Assembly: GCF_014212015.1 (NCBI RefSeq)
Contig: NZ_JACJVN010000033.1
Span: forward strand, 157,430-221,429
Direction: 5' to 3'
DNA length: 64,000 bases
From: Cohnella lubricantis
GTDB taxonomy: Bacteria; Bacillota; Bacilli; Paenibacillales; Paenibacillaceae
Each line of letters starts with the position of its first letter. Position 1 is the stretch's first letter. Shown here piece by piece: positions 36,176 through 46,861 of the stretch. The notes beneath the pieces were generated by a model that was not told the DNA's origin, did no database searches, and worked only from the letters and a program-made list of their open reading frames with translations. Position numbers and translations under genes: made by a program.

Positions 36176-38290
36176 ATGATGAAGGCAAGCGCTACTCTAA
36201 CGATCGGTAGAAAAACGATGATTGGCACGCTGCTCGGAGCAGTCTCGCTTGGCATGATCGGAAGCACAGCCCATGCTGTGTCGGTTCCCGATCACATCCG
36301 GGTTGCGCTGTTCTTGGATCTGAGCAGCAAATATCAAGCGCTGACACCCGCCGTGACATTAAGCTCGGCCGGCGGCATGAAGCTGACCTGGAATGGCGCC
36401 GCGATCGCAACGGTGAACGCAGGCAAGAGTGTCCGCTTCGCCGTGGACGGATACCGTGCGATTATATTAGAGACCGATGACTTAGCTGCGGCAACGTCCG
36501 TTCTGAAGACCGTACAGAGATCGACTAATGCGGCGCTGCTAATCCGGCTGTCGAAGAACGGCAAGACCGTCTATCAAGTGACGGAGGGCAATTACGCGAA
36601 CGCCGCTGCGGCTGCCGCAGCTGTCGCCAAGTGGACGAACGCGGGTGTCGCGGCGGGCGTGAAGTCGCTCAGCGCGCCGGTTGTGGCTGGACCTTGGGCG
36701 GTGGAAGCCGGCCCTTACGCGAATGAAGCCGCTGCAGCAGCAGCCGTCGCTTCATTCGGCGCGCTCGGTCTGGATGCCTTCGTCTCGCAGAAGCTCACCG
36801 GAAGCACGCCGTCGTATTACGTGCGGATCGGACAAGCGTCCGATGCGTCGGCGCTGGCCGAGCTGAAGAACAAGGCCGCTTCTGTCGGCGTGCCGATTCT
36901 CATTCCGGATGCCAGCGCTGCCTATGTCGTCCTGCGCAATGATCTGACCGCAAGCGGCACACCGGACGCCGCTGTCCCGTTGTATGCGCTGTCCGCAAGC
37001 GCCAAGCTATTAGCTGCGCCTGTGAACGCTGGCAATGGCATTCTGGTGACGGAACGGAGCAAACGTACATACCGCGGCAACATGGAGCTGAGCGTGCTGA
37101 ACGGCGATTTGGCGCTCGTCAACGATGTGCCGCTTGAGCAATATCTGTACTCCGTCGTCGGCTCCGAGGTGCCGGGCAGCTGGCCGCTGGAGACGCAGAA
37201 GGCGCAGGCGGTCGCCGCGCGTTCCTACGCGGTCTTCTCCGGCACCGGGTTCCAGATTGCCGATGTGGTGGATACGACGCTAAGCCAGACGTACAACGGC
37301 ATAGGCGCCGAGAACGCGAATTCGGTCGCCGGCGTCAATGCGACGGCCGGCGAAGTGTTGACCTACGAGGGCAAAGTGATCGACGCTGTGTTCTCTTCGA
37401 ACGCAGGCGGCGTGACGGCGGACAATGCGACCGAGATCTGGGGCAGCAGCACGCCTTACCTCGCCAGCGCAGCGCAAAGTCCGGACGCAGGTCCGCAGGA
37501 AGGCAAGCTGGAGTGGTACAAGGTGGCCTTGTCTGATGGCGAGATCGGCTACGTGCGCAGCGATTACCTGGTTTATAGCGGTGCGAAGAACGAAGCCGGC
37601 ATTCCATTATATGCTTCAACGGGCGACGGCGTATCGGTGCGGCCAAGTCCGCAGACCGCAGGCGCCGGTGCTAATCCCATCGCTAAGCTGTATAAGAACG
37701 ATCAGGTTGTCGTGCTGGACAAGGTTCTGGAGTACACGAATTATAATTGGGTTGAGACGTTCACGGCCGATCAACTGGCGAACTCTATCAACAAGCGGGC
37801 TAAGTCGAAGATCGGCAGCCTGCAGACGCTCGAAGTGTCGCAGCGGGGGCTGTCCGGCCGCGTCAGCGAGATCAAGGCGAACGGAGTGCCCGTCGACGTC
37901 GGCGTGCCGGACAATCTTCGCGGCGCGCTCGGCAGCTTGAAGAGCACGCTGTTCGACATCGAGGAGACCGGCCGCTTCTCCGTCGTTGGGGCGAACGGCG
38001 CGCAGAAGAACTTCCCGACGGAAGGCAGCGCATCGTCCCTGCAGATTCAAGGCGCAAGCGGCGCTGCCGTAACGGCTGGAAGCTCCAATCTGTTCGTGCT
38101 GAATGGCGACGGCGAGCTTCGAGCGGCGACGACGGATCCGGAATTCGTCATCACCGGCAAGGGCTTCGGCCACGGCCTCGGCATGTCCCAATGGGGCGCC
38201 AAAGGGCTGGCAGATCAAGGGTATGACTATCAATCGATCCTGCAATACTACTACAAGAACGTAAAGATTGAGAAGGATGGCGGAGAATGA
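36176..38290 (+). CDS. SpoIID/LytB-family protein with SPOR-like and SH3-like inserts
   Basis: 704 residues. SpoIID is a lytic transglycosylase that thins septal peptidoglycan during engulfment. Here a signal peptide ([20 protein letters not shown]) is followed by Ala-rich SPOR-like repeats ([35 protein letters not shown]), then the SpoIID core from about residue 310 ([20 protein letters not shown], with a candidate catalytic Glu in [16 protein letters not shown]). An SH3-like segment of about 80 residues ([18 protein letters not shown]) interrupts the core near 450-530, and the closing motif [13 protein letters not shown] is present. AGGAGG allows start at either 36176 or 36179. Related B. 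subtilis genes at this locus are spoIID-like yrbC-neighbours; the true spoIID of this genome is probably elsewhere. Confidence 0.82.
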   Translation: MMKASATLTIGRKTMIGTLLGAVSLGMIGSTAHAVSVPDHIRVALFLDLSSKYQALTPAVTLSSAGGMKLTWNGAAIATVNAGKSVRFAVDGYRAIILETDDLAAATSVLKTVQRSTNAALLIRLSKNGKTVYQVTEGNYANAAAAAAAVAKWTNAGVAAGVKSLSAPVVAGPWAVEAGPYANEAAAAAAVASFGALGLDAFVSQKLTGSTPSYYVRIGQASDASALAELKNKAASVGVPILIPDASAAYVVLRNDLTASGTPDAAVPLYALSASAKLLAAPVNAGNGILVTERSKRTYRGNMELSVLNGDLALVNDVPLEQYLYSVVGSEVPGSWPLETQKAQAVAARSYAVFSGTGFQIADVVDTTLSQTYNGIGAENANSVAGVNATAGEVLTYEGKVIDAVFSSNAGGVTADNATEIWGSSTPYLASAAQSPDAGPQEGKLEWYKVALSDGEIGYVRSDYLVYSGAKNEAGIPLYASTGDGVSVRPSPQTAGAGANPIAKLYKNDQVVVLDKVLEYTNYNWVETFTADQLANSINKRAKSKIGSLQTLEVSQRGLSGRVSEIKANGVPVDVGVPDNLRGALGSLKSTLFDIEETGRFSVVGANGAQKNFPTEGSASSLQIQGASGAAVTAGSSNLFVLNGDGELRAATTDPEFVITGKGFGHGLGMSQWGAKGLADQGYDYQSILQYYYKNVKIEKDGGE

Positions 38291-39339
38291 ACGTAAGCGA
38301 TTTTGATTTTGATTTGCCAGAACGGCTAATCGCCCAGACTCCGCTGGCGGAACGGACTGCTTCCAGGCTGCTCGTCCTGCACAAGGAGACGGGCGGGACC
38401 GAGCATAAGACCTTTACCGATCTGAAAATGTACTTGAGGCCGGGAGACACTCTGGTGCTGAACGACACCAGGGTGCTCCCCGCCCGTCTTTACGGCGTCA
38501 AAGCGGATACGGGAGCCAAGGCGGAGCTTCTGCTGCTGAAGCGGCTGGAAGGCGACGCTTGGGAAGCTCTCGTTCGCCCGGGCAAGAAGATTCGCGCCGG
38601 CACGGTGCTTCATTTCGGCGCGGAGGCGGAAGATTCGGCGAAACCACTGCTAACCGCCGTCGTAGAAGAAGAAGGGGAGATGGGCGCAAGACGCGTTCGC
38701 TTTGAGTACGAGGGGATATTTAATGAGCTGCTAGATCGCCTTGGCCAGATGCCGCTGCCTCCTTATATTAAGGAGAGACTTGACGATCGGGAACGCTACC
38801 AGACCGTCTATTCGAAGCATGAAGGCTCGGCGGCGGCGCCGACGGCAGGGCTGCATTTTACCGAGTCGTATCTCGAGGAACTTCAGCAGATGGGCGTCCG
38901 GCTGTGCTGGATTACGCTTCATGTCGGGCTAGGAACGTTCCGGCCGGTGTCGGTGGACAATGTAGACGAGCACGATATGCATTCGGAGTGGTACTCGGTC
39001 AGCGAGGAGTCGGCAGAGCTGCTGAACCGAACGCGCGCCGAAGGCGGCAAGATCGTAGCGGTCGGCACCACGTCCGCTCGTACGCTGGAGACGGTAGGCA
39101 TGCGGTTCGAGGGCTCGAAGGTAGAGGCTTGCAGCGGGTGGACCGATATCTTCATCTATCCCGGGTATCGCTTCCGCTTGGTGGATTCGCTGCTGACGAA
39201 CTTCCACCTGCCGAAGTCTACGCTCGTGATGCTCGTCAGCGCGCTGGCGGGCCGGGAGAACGTCCTTAACGCTTACGAGGAAGCGGTCGAGCGCGAATAT
39301 CGGTTCTTCAGCTTCGGCGACGCCATGTTTATTACTTGA
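38287..39339 (+). CDS. queA: tRNA preQ1(34) S-adenosylmethionine ribosyltransferase-isomerase QueA
   Basis: Transfers the ribosyl part of SAM to preQ1 in tRNA, giving epoxyqueuosine. 350 residues with [20 protein letters not shown] at the start, [30 protein letters not shown] near residue 180, [14 protein letters not shown] [11 protein letters not shown], and [19 protein letters not shown]. It overlaps the end of the SpoIID-family gene by 4 bases (ATGA) and precedes tgt, the enzyme acting just before it. Confidence 0.96.
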   Translation: MNVSDFDFDLPERLIAQTPLAERTASRLLVLHKETGGTEHKTFTDLKMYLRPGDTLVLNDTRVLPARLYGVKADTGAKAELLLLKRLEGDAWEALVRPGKKIRAGTVLHFGAEAEDSAKPLLTAVVEEEGEMGARRVRFEYEGIFNELLDRLGQMPLPPYIKERLDDRERYQTVYSKHEGSAAAPTAGLHFTESYLEELQQMGVRLCWITLHVGLGTFRPVSVDNVDEHDMHSEWYSVSEESAELLNRTRAEGGKIVAVGTTSARTLETVGMRFEGSKVEACSGWTDIFIYPGYRFRLVDSLLTNFHLPKSTLVMLVSALAGRENVLNAYEEAVEREYRFFSFGDAMFIT

Positions 39340-39364
39340 GATACCGGCCGCTTCAACTAACTAG

Positions 39365-40525
<1,161 letters not shown>

Positions 40526-40548
40526 CACACAGGAGGGACAAGCTATTT

Positions 40549-40917
40549 ATGTTACTTGAAGGAGGAAATAGCAATATGCTGGCAACCTTACTGCCATTCG
40601 TGCTTATGTTTGTTATCTTTTACTTCTTGCTGATTCGCCCGCAACAGCGGAAGTCGAAGGAGCGCAATTCAATGCTCCGCTCCCTGAAGAAGGGGGATAA
40701 GGTGACGACGATCGGCGGCCTTCACGGCACGATCCATGAGATCACAGACGACACCGTCGTGCTGAAGGTGAACGACGTGACGAAGCTGACGTTCGAACGT
40801 TCCGCGATCAACAACGCAACGGCTCGTGCGGAATCCAAGTCCGACAGCAAGCCGGAATCCAAGTCGGAAGCGAAGTCCGATGAGAAGACCGAAGCGAAGG
40901 CGGAGGGCGAAGCTTAA
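40549..40917 (+). CDS. yajC: Preprotein translocase accessory subunit YajC
   Basis: Single-span partner of the SecDF complex. The membrane helix LLPFVLMFVIFYFLLIRPQQ is followed by the conserved cytoplasmic part (KKGDKVTTIGGLHGTIHEI) and a Lys/Glu/Ser-rich tail. Two starts are possible: ATG 40549, with AGGAGGG at 40531, and ATG 40576, with GAAGGAGGA at 40559. Both have good spacing. Lengths would be 122 or 113 residues; the longer is kept because YajC proteins usually have a short outer segment before the helix. Confidence 0.93.
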   Translation: MLLEGGNSNMLATLLPFVLMFVIFYFLLIRPQQRKSKERNSMLRSLKKGDKVTTIGGLHGTIHEITDDTVVLKVNDVTKLTFERSAINNATARAESKSDSKPESKSEAKSDEKTEAKAEGEA

Positions 40918-40948
40918 TTCGCTGCGCCAAAGCAATCCGATCCTGCCC

Positions 40949-40994
40949 AAAGCCCTTTCCTCCAGCGAAATCCGCTGAGGGAAAGGGCTTTTAT
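40949..40994 (+). terminator. Terminator after yajC
   Basis: AAGCCCTTTCC and CAGCG pair with CGCTG and GGAAAGGGCTT; TTTTATT follows. The opposite strand has only TTT after the stem, so termination of the converging PAP2 gene here would be weaker. Confidence 0.88.
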
Positions 40995-41041
40995 TGGGTT
41001 GTTCGGCACCGCGCTCCTGCCCCAGCCTCCGATAGACTAGC

Positions 41042-41920
41042 TCAGCCCTTCTCCAACGCATTCGCGCGCGAGGCTGCCCGCAGAAGCTTGCGCGAGCGCT
41101 TGCTCTGGTCAGCCCCAAGGCTGGCTTGCCGGCGATCTGCCCAATCGCCAACCTTCAGGCCGACAGCGGCTGACACCGAAGCCAAGCACAAGCCGGCGAT
41201 CATATCGGTGAACCAGTGGATGCCGAGATAGAAGATCGAGAACAGAATCACGGCGGCGTTAATGCCGGCGAACACCGCCCAACGCCGGTTCCCGGACCTG
41301 GCGGCTAGCAGCGCCATCGTGACCGAGATGGAGGTATGCAAGCTCGGGAAGCAGTTGTCGAGGCCGGACAGGTGCCGATATTGCGTCTCGAAGCTTGGGA
41401 ACGCATCGAGCATCAAGAACTGAATATGCGGCGAGACGAACCAGGCTTCATCGACGGGCACGAACAAGAAGAACGGCACCGCAATCAAGTAGTTCAGCAG
41501 CAAGGCCACGCAGAAGGCGTAGTAGAGCTTGAAATTCTTCTCAAACGTATAAATCCCGACAGAAGCGATCATCACAGCCTGGAACATCACCAAATAGAAG
41601 AACGCGCAGAATAGCGTAAGCGCGTCCGAATGAAGCAAGCTCTGCAGCCGGCCCTGCCAGCTTCCCTCCCACCCGCTAAGCGCGGAAGTCAAGTTGTAGC
41701 GGACGGGGAAGAACGCTTCCAGCTTCAGCTCGTATTTGTTCAACAGAAGAATAGCGAGCATGGCGGCGAAGAACGCGAGATACTTCGGCGATGTCGCCAG
41801 CGACTTCACGAAAGCGTAAACTGCGGCTAACGGCTGTCTGCCGGTTCCGTACCACAGTAGTCCCATGACGGCGATTAGCGTGCAGCACAAGATGGACGCC
41901 ATGGAATGAAAAACGGCCAA
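41042..41920 (-). CDS. PAP2-family membrane phosphatase (inositol phosphotransferase-like)
   Basis: 292 residues with about six membrane helices. The PAP2 core motifs are DNCFPSLHTSISV (with the Ser-His pair) and FYLGIHWFTDMIAGLCLA (His and Asp of motif 3); the arrangement DAFP-FPSLHTS-GIHWFTD is that of the PAP2_3 / inositolphosphotransferase group. Substrate is unknown; lipid phosphate esters such as phosphatidic acid are likely. The TTG at 41920 follows a GAGGAGGAGAAGG ribosome site. It converges on yajC and is followed upstream on the same strand by the YrzE-type gene. Confidence 0.82.
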   Translation of the reverse strand: MAVFHSMASILCCTLIAVMGLLWYGTGRQPLAAVYAFVKSLATSPKYLAFFAAMLAILLLNKYELKLEAFFPVRYNLTSALSGWEGSWQGRLQSLLHSDALTLFCAFFYLVMFQAVMIASVGIYTFEKNFKLYYAFCVALLLNYLIAVPFFLFVPVDEAWFVSPHIQFLMLDAFPSFETQYRHLSGLDNCFPSLHTSISVTMALLAARSGNRRWAVFAGINAAVILFSIFYLGIHWFTDMIAGLCLASVSAAVGLKVGDWADRRQASLGADQSKRSRKLLRAASRANALEKG

Positions 41921-42021
41921 ACCTTCTCCTCCTCAATCAACTGCAATCAGATACACCGATATAGTATATCAAATTTGAGCGGAGAAAACGCGCAGCTAAT
42001 ATCGGTTAACGCATCGTTCGG

Positions 42022-42432
42022 TTAACGCATCGGCCTTCTCGAAGCTCCCGTATTGACGCCGAACATGCCCCCGATGGCGCCGAATAGAGCGGCGAGGACG
42101 ATCAGCATCGGAATCCGCACCGTCCAGTCGACATCGTTCGCGAGGAAGCTGGTGAGCAGGACGGCTACCGCATAGAACAGCCCTGTCGTCATGCCGACGG
42201 ACCATCCTTTGCGGCCGGATTTACGTGCGGAGACGAATCCGCCGCATAGGGACGCGAACCCGTGAATGCCGAATACCCAGGGCACAACCTCTTGCTCGCT
42301 AATGGCGGTTCCATACAGCAGCAACGAGAGCAGCAGCGTTCCCGCCGCCAGCCAGATGATGGACCAGACGACTCCGGACAGCAGAGGAGAAGCGATTCGG
42401 AAACCGGATACTCGTGGAATGGGCTTCATCAT
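42022..42432 (-). CDS. TIGR04086-family membrane protein (YrzE-like)
   Basis: 136 residues with four hydrophobic helices and a short basic end (GASRRPMR). The pattern, with GIHGFASLCGGFVSARKSGRKGW between helices two and three, matches the TIGR04086 family, whose B. subtilis member YrzE lies in the same yajC-spoVB neighbourhood. No function is known. The ATG at 42432 follows AAGGAG. The divergent region 42433-42622 to the DUF421 gene holds no further feature I could support. Confidence 0.78.
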   Translation of the reverse strand: MMKPIPRVSGFRIASPLLSGVVWSIIWLAAGTLLLSLLLYGTAISEQEVVPWVFGIHGFASLCGGFVSARKSGRKGWSVGMTTGLFYAVAVLLTSFLANDVDWTVRIPMLIVLAALFGAIGGMFGVNTGASRRPMR

Positions 42433-42622
42433 ACACGCTCCTTACTTCCAAATGGTTTAGTATCAGCCTATGGCGTCTGACAGGATGCTAGTACCACTTC
42501 GTTGCTTTGGCGCGAGGAATGCCAATTATCCACTGGAGTCGGGCTGAATGAGCTTCCATGGACAGGGTGACACTAACAGGCGCTCTAGCTACGACACAAC
42601 GATTCCGTGGGGGGACAGGAAC

Positions 42623-43324
42623 ATGGAACTGACGGTCATCTTGTTGCGGACGGTGTTCATGTATCTCTTCGTGTTTCTGGTCATTCGGCTAATGGGCAAG
42701 AGGGAGATCGGCAAGCTGTCCGTCTTCGATATGGTGATCTCCATTATGATCGCGGAGATTGCGGTCATCTCGATCGAGAGCACCGAACGTTCCATGTGGG
42801 CAACTGTCGGTCCCATTGTCGTGCTCGTAGCCATTCAGCTCGCCATCTCCTATATCACGCTGCGCAATCGCAAGATCCGCCTGTGGTTCGACGGCCACCC
42901 GAGTGTACTCATTCGCGAAGGACAGCTGAATTGGCGGGAGATGCGCAGGCAGCGCTACAACCTCGACGATCTCCTGACGCAGCTCCGGGAGAATAAGATA
43001 TCGAATGTGAAGGATATAGAACTGGCGGTGCTGGAGTCGAACGGCAAGCTGTCGGTCATTCCGAAGGCAGGAGACAGGGCCGAATCGCAATCGGAGGGCG
43101 AGCGTCCAGCCAAGCAAGAAGCTGCTCCGAGGTTCCGGTACGAGATATTGCCCGTCGCGCTCGTCATGGACGGCAAGGTGCAGGATGACGGTCTGGAGCA
43201 GATCGGCAAGAATCGCTTCTGGCTGATGAGCGAGCTTCGCGAGCGCGGCATCCGCAGCTTCGACCAAGTATTCTACTGCAGCATGGATCACAAGGGACAA
43301 TTGTACATCGATCGGAAAAGCTAA
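42623..43324 (+). CDS. DUF421-family membrane protein (YrbG-like)
   Basis: 233 residues with three N-terminal membrane helices (LLRTVFMYLFVFLVIRLMGK, then VFDMVISIMIAEIAVISIE) and a soluble domain with the family pattern LVRDGQ-like VLIREGQLNWREMRRQRYNLDDLLTQLRE. DUF421 proteins such as YetF/YrbG are spore or general membrane proteins of unclear role; some SpoVA-associated members affect germination. The ATG at 42623 follows GGGGGGACAGGA; a frame opening at 42548 has no ribosome site. It lies tail to tail with spoVB, 4 bases apart, with no visible terminator between them. Confidence 0.8.
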   Translation: MELTVILLRTVFMYLFVFLVIRLMGKREIGKLSVFDMVISIMIAEIAVISIESTERSMWATVGPIVVLVAIQLAISYITLRNRKIRLWFDGHPSVLIREGQLNWREMRRQRYNLDDLLTQLRENKISNVKDIELAVLESNGKLSVIPKAGDRAESQSEGERPAKQEAAPRFRYEILPVALVMDGKVQDDGLEQIGKNRFWLMSELRERGIRSFDQVFYCSMDHKGQLYIDRKS

Positions 43325-43328
43325 CGGA

Positions 43329-44915
43329 TCACCGGAACCATCGTCCGATGATAGGGATGCGTTCGACGTCGAAGCGGTCGATCAGCTTCATCCAGATGAG
43401 CAGCAGCAGGTAGATCATAATGCCTGCGCCTGAGGAGGCAATCAATCTGATGGTGCTTCCGCTCAGCGAGACGGTATTCCAGATCCACAGCGCGATGGCG
43501 CCGGTGACGATCACGGCGGACATTACCCTCAGAAAGTCGATCGGCAGCAAGCGGAAGCCGGTTAGCCGCGAGACGCTGATCCAATGAAGCAAGGTGACGA
43601 GTCCCATGTTGACGGCAATGGCGGCAATCGCTCCGGAGATGCCCCAGTCGGGCCGCGAAGCCAATTCGACGATCAGGATCAGCTTGACGACGGCGCCGAT
43701 GAAGGTGTTGGTGAGCGCCGTCCCCGGCCGGTTAAGCGCTTGGAGGGCGGCCTGCAATGGCGCTTGCATGTACAGGAAGACGGCCATCGGGGCGAGCCAG
43801 CGCAGCATGCCGGCCATGGAATCGTCGCCATACAGCAGCAGGCAGAGAGGCTGCGCGAACAAGCCGAGCAGCGCGACGAATGGAGCCCCGCTGACGATGG
43901 CGATCCGCATGGACTGGTGAAGGCGCTTCTGAATGCCTTGCCAATCGCCGCGGGCGGCTGCATCCGACAACGCCGGAACAAGGGATACGGCAAGCGAATA
44001 CGTGAGCGCTCCAGGCAGCGTAAGGAGCGGAATGACCATTCCCTGCAGCGCGCCGTATTGGGCGGTAGCCACGCCGACGGCAAGCCCTGCCGCGACGAGG
44101 CTCTTCGTCGTTAGAATCGACTCGAACAAGTAAGAGAGCGATCCGATGAGCCGGCTTCCGGTCACAGGCAGCGCGATGCCGAGCATTCCCCGGGACAGCG
44201 AACGGGTCGAAGCGCTGCCGGGATACCCCTTCGCGGTAGCCGGGTTGTCTCCCTTCTCCTCATCGCGCCCCGAGCTGCGAGAATCCCTGCGCACCTGCGC
44301 CCACAGGACAAGCAGGCCGGCTAATTCGCCAAGCGCCATTCCGCCCATTGCGCCGGCCGCTGCCGCTTCCAGCCCGAGCGGAATGAGCAGCGTCGTCAAC
44401 GCCAGCGTCAGCACGATGCGCACGATCGATTCGGTCGTCGAAGAGAAGGCGGTCGGAAGCATGTTCTGCTTGCCTTGGAAGTATCCTCTCCACACCGAAG
44501 AGACGGCGACCATCGGCAGGACCGGTATCATGACGAGGAAGGCGGTATGCACCCGCGGATCCGTCATGACGGCGCCGGAGATCCACTCGGCCATCGCCAG
44601 GCAGGCTGCTGAAGCCGCTAAGCTGGCAGATACCACTAGAGACATGGCGAGCCGCACGATTCGCTTCGTTCGTGCGGTATCTCCGCGGGAATCGGCCTCG
44701 GCGACCATCTTGGCTACCGCGAGCGGCAGTCCGCCGGTGATGATGGTCAGAATGACGATCATGAACGGATAAACCAGCTGGACGAGGCCAACGCCCTCCG
44801 CGCCGATAATTCGGGGCAGCACGATCCGGGGAACGAAGCCGAGCAGCCGATTCAGCAGTCCGGCGGCCAGCAGAATCATGGCTCCTTGAATGAATGTCTG
44901 CTTGCGCAGGGACAT
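43329..44915 (-). CDS. spoVB: Stage V sporulation protein B, MOP-superfamily flippase
   Basis: 528 residues with about 14 membrane helices, a polysaccharide-transporter fold of the MurJ/Wzx superfamily. SpoVB is needed for cortex synthesis, probably moving lipid-linked precursors. Typical segments are LLNRLLGFVPRIVLPRIIGA near the start and ALPVTGSRLIGSLSYLFESI mid-protein. The neighbourhood (yrzE- and yrbG-like genes, comN, secDF) is that of B. subtilis spoVB. I prefer the ATG at 44915, preceded by GAAGGTG, over a GTG at 44921. Confidence 0.85.
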   Translation of the reverse strand: MSLRKQTFIQGAMILLAAGLLNRLLGFVPRIVLPRIIGAEGVGLVQLVYPFMIVILTIITGGLPLAVAKMVAEADSRGDTARTKRIVRLAMSLVVSASLAASAACLAMAEWISGAVMTDPRVHTAFLVMIPVLPMVAVSSVWRGYFQGKQNMLPTAFSSTTESIVRIVLTLALTTLLIPLGLEAAAAGAMGGMALGELAGLLVLWAQVRRDSRSSGRDEEKGDNPATAKGYPGSASTRSLSRGMLGIALPVTGSRLIGSLSYLFESILTTKSLVAAGLAVGVATAQYGALQGMVIPLLTLPGALTYSLAVSLVPALSDAAARGDWQGIQKRLHQSMRIAIVSGAPFVALLGLFAQPLCLLLYGDDSMAGMLRWLAPMAVFLYMQAPLQAALQALNRPGTALTNTFIGAVVKLILIVELASRPDWGISGAIAAIAVNMGLVTLLHWISVSRLTGFRLLPIDFLRVMSAVIVTGAIALWIWNTVSLSGSTIRLIASSGAGIMIYLLLLIWMKLIDRFDVERIPIIGRWFR

Positions 44916-44952
44916 AGGCACACCTTCTTCGATTATCCCGATCTTTAGTACA

Positions 44953-44982
44953 TGCTTATGCGGCAGCCGTATCGCTTCATGA
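44953..44982 (-). promoter_or_regulatory. Possible sigma-E promoter of spoVB
   Basis: On the minus strand TCATGAAG, 14 bases, CATAAGCA, ending about 38 bases before the spoVB ATG. The -10 CATA and the spacing fit sigma-E, which controls spoVB in B. subtilis; the rest of each box is poor. Confidence 0.3.
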
Positions 44983-45109
44983 CATGGACCTGTCCGAATC
45001 GAAATCTCCTTCGGTTGCAGCCGTCAAGAAGGAATTCGGAGAAGCGGCGGAGAAGTCATTAAGAACGGACGATTACGTAGATAAGCCGATGAAGAAGGAG
45101 GACGCCCGC

Positions 45110-45382
45110 ATGTCGGAACACGATTCGGCCCCCGGTCCGGAGCTTGGGGAAGCGGAAATGAACCTCATGATCGAGCAGCTATGCGAGAGCAAGGCGGAGG
45201 AATTCAGGATGCTCGGCTACGAGCAGGTGCAAGGCGCGGATGTATGGGAATGCGTCAGCGACAAATATTACAAGAAGGGAACGCCGCCTCTTCATGAGAT
45301 GGTAAATGATATTTTGTCGCTCAAAGTCAATCAGTATATGAACTACATTACGCTAAGTCTCTATCGCGGCGAGAAGCGCTAA
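45110..45382 (+). CDS. comN: Post-transcriptional regulator ComN
   Basis: ComN (YrzD) controls localisation of competence comE mRNA in B. subtilis. The 90-residue protein has the family pattern: KAEEFRMLGYEQVQGADVWECVSDKYYKK then PLHEMVNDILSLKVNQYMNY. The ATG at 45110 is preceded by AAGGAGG with good spacing. The open frame extends back to 44984 but the extra 42 residues lack a ribosome site. Position between spoVB and secD matches B. subtilis. No comE genes are in the window. Confidence 0.82.
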   Translation: MSEHDSAPGPELGEAEMNLMIEQLCESKAEEFRMLGYEQVQGADVWECVSDKYYKKGTPPLHEMVNDILSLKVNQYMNYITLSLYRGEKR

Positions 45383-45404
45383 ATCCGCTTCCGCAGCTTG
45401 AATT

Positions 45405-45438
45405 AGGCAGCCTATCGGGGATCCGAGAAGGCTGCCTT
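45405..45438 (+). terminator. Possible terminator after comN
   Basis: AGGCAGCC pairs with GGCTGCCT around an 18-base loop, followed only by TCGTC, so termination is uncertain. Confidence 0.45.
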
Positions 45439-45543
45439 CGTCATTCGCCCAATCAGCCGCAGTTGCCGCCAGGGCGGGGATAGCGGCCTGTGAACGGCTG
45501 GTGCGGATGCGATTTCCGGTTTTTTCCGGGAGCATTCGACAAA

Positions 45544-45573
45544 TTGACTTCCATTTTAACGCGTAGGTATAAT
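45544..45573 (+). promoter_or_regulatory. Sigma-A promoter of secD-secF
   Basis: TTGACT (45544-45549), 18 bases, TATAAT (45568-45573), 37 bases before the secD ATG. Confidence 0.82.
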
Positions 45574-45610
45574 AGGAACATTGAGAATCGAAAGGGGACC
45601 GCAATTCACA

Positions 45611-46861
45611 ATGAAACGTTTGCTCGCATTCGCGCTCGTCGTTGTGGTAGCGTTCGGGCTTATCGCATGGACCAGCCCCGGACTGCTGAACAACACGAAG
45701 CTCGGGCTAGACCTTAAAGGCGGTTTCGAGATCCTATACGAAGCGCAGCCGCTTACCGGCAGCGGTCCGGTGGACAAGCAGTCGCTGAAGAAGACTGCCG
45801 AGAGTTTGAAGGAGCGCGCCGATGCGCAAGGCGTCGCAGAACCGGAAGTTACGACGGAGGGCAAGAACCGGATTCGCGTCAAGATCGCCGGCGTGGCGAA
45901 CGAAGCCGAAGTTCGGGAGATGCTCAAGAAGCCCGCCGAGCTGCAATTCCGCAGCGCGGACGGCTGCACGGACCCAACCGATTATTGCAAAGTGGAGATG
46001 GTAGGCAGCGACTTCACCGAAGGCGCAGCCAAAGTGGAATACACGTCGCTGAACACGCCAATCGTAACGATCAAGGTGAAGGACAAGAGCAAGCTGGCGG
46101 ATGTGTCTAAGCGTCTCATCGGCAAGCCATTGGCTATCTACCTGAATGACGAGCTGATCAGCGACCCAGTCGTTCAATCGGAGCTTACCGAGGGCTCGGC
46201 GCAAATTACCGGCCAGGGATCGATCGAAGAAGCGCAGAACCTGGCTGACGTCATCAATCTAGGCGCGCTGCCGTTGAAGCTGACGGAGAAGTATACCCAG
46301 AGCGTAGGCGCGACGCTAGGCCAGAAGTCGCTCGAAGAGACGGCTCTGGCGGGGGCCATCGCTTCGGTCGTCATTCTTCTGTTCATGCTGATCTTCTACC
46401 GCCTGCCCGGCGTTGTGGCCAGCGTCTGCCTTATTATTTTCGTATGGATATTGCTTGTCGCATTCTGGCTTATGCATGTCACGGTGACGCTGCCCGGCAT
46501 TGCCGCATTCATATTGGGCATCGGCATCGCGGTCGATACGAACATCATTACCGCCGAGCGGATCAAGGACGAGCTGCGCAACGGCAAGAGCATCACTTCC
46601 GCGTTCCGTTCCGGCAACAAGAACAGCTTCCGTACCGTCATTGACGCGCATATTACGAATATTATCGCCGCAGCGGTCCTCTACTTCATCGGCCAAGGCT
46701 CCGTTAAAGGCTTCGCTGTCGTGCAATTGGCGAGCATTATCATCAACATCCTGACTAACCTCTTCCTGACGCGCTACTTGCTGCATCTGATCGTGAAGAG
46801 CGGTCGGTTTAACAAACCGTCTTATTATGGCGTAAAGGAGAGTGAGATCCGTGCGCTATAG
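45611..46861 (+). CDS. secD: Protein translocase subunit SecD
   Basis: Proton-driven partner of SecYEG that pulls exported proteins. 416 residues with an N-terminal helix (LLAFALVVVVAFGLIAW), the D1 motif NTKLGLDLKGG, the periplasmic region, and five C-terminal helices with the RND-type motif GIGIAVDTNIITAERIKDELR. The ATG at 45611 is preceded by GAAAGGGG; a TTG at 45581 would include the ribosome site in the protein. B. subtilis has a fused SecDF, here it is split. It overlaps secF by 11 bases. Confidence 0.95.
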   Translation: MKRLLAFALVVVVAFGLIAWTSPGLLNNTKLGLDLKGGFEILYEAQPLTGSGPVDKQSLKKTAESLKERADAQGVAEPEVTTEGKNRIRVKIAGVANEAEVREMLKKPAELQFRSADGCTDPTDYCKVEMVGSDFTEGAAKVEYTSLNTPIVTIKVKDKSKLADVSKRLIGKPLAIYLNDELISDPVVQSELTEGSAQITGQGSIEEAQNLADVINLGALPLKLTEKYTQSVGATLGQKSLEETALAGAIASVVILLFMLIFYRLPGVVASVCLIIFVWILLVAFWLMHVTVTLPGIAAFILGIGIAVDTNIITAERIKDELRNGKSITSAFRSGNKNSFRTVIDAHITNIIAAAVLYFIGQGSVKGFAVVQLASIIINILTNLFLTRYLLHLIVKSGRFNKPSYYGVKESEIRAL

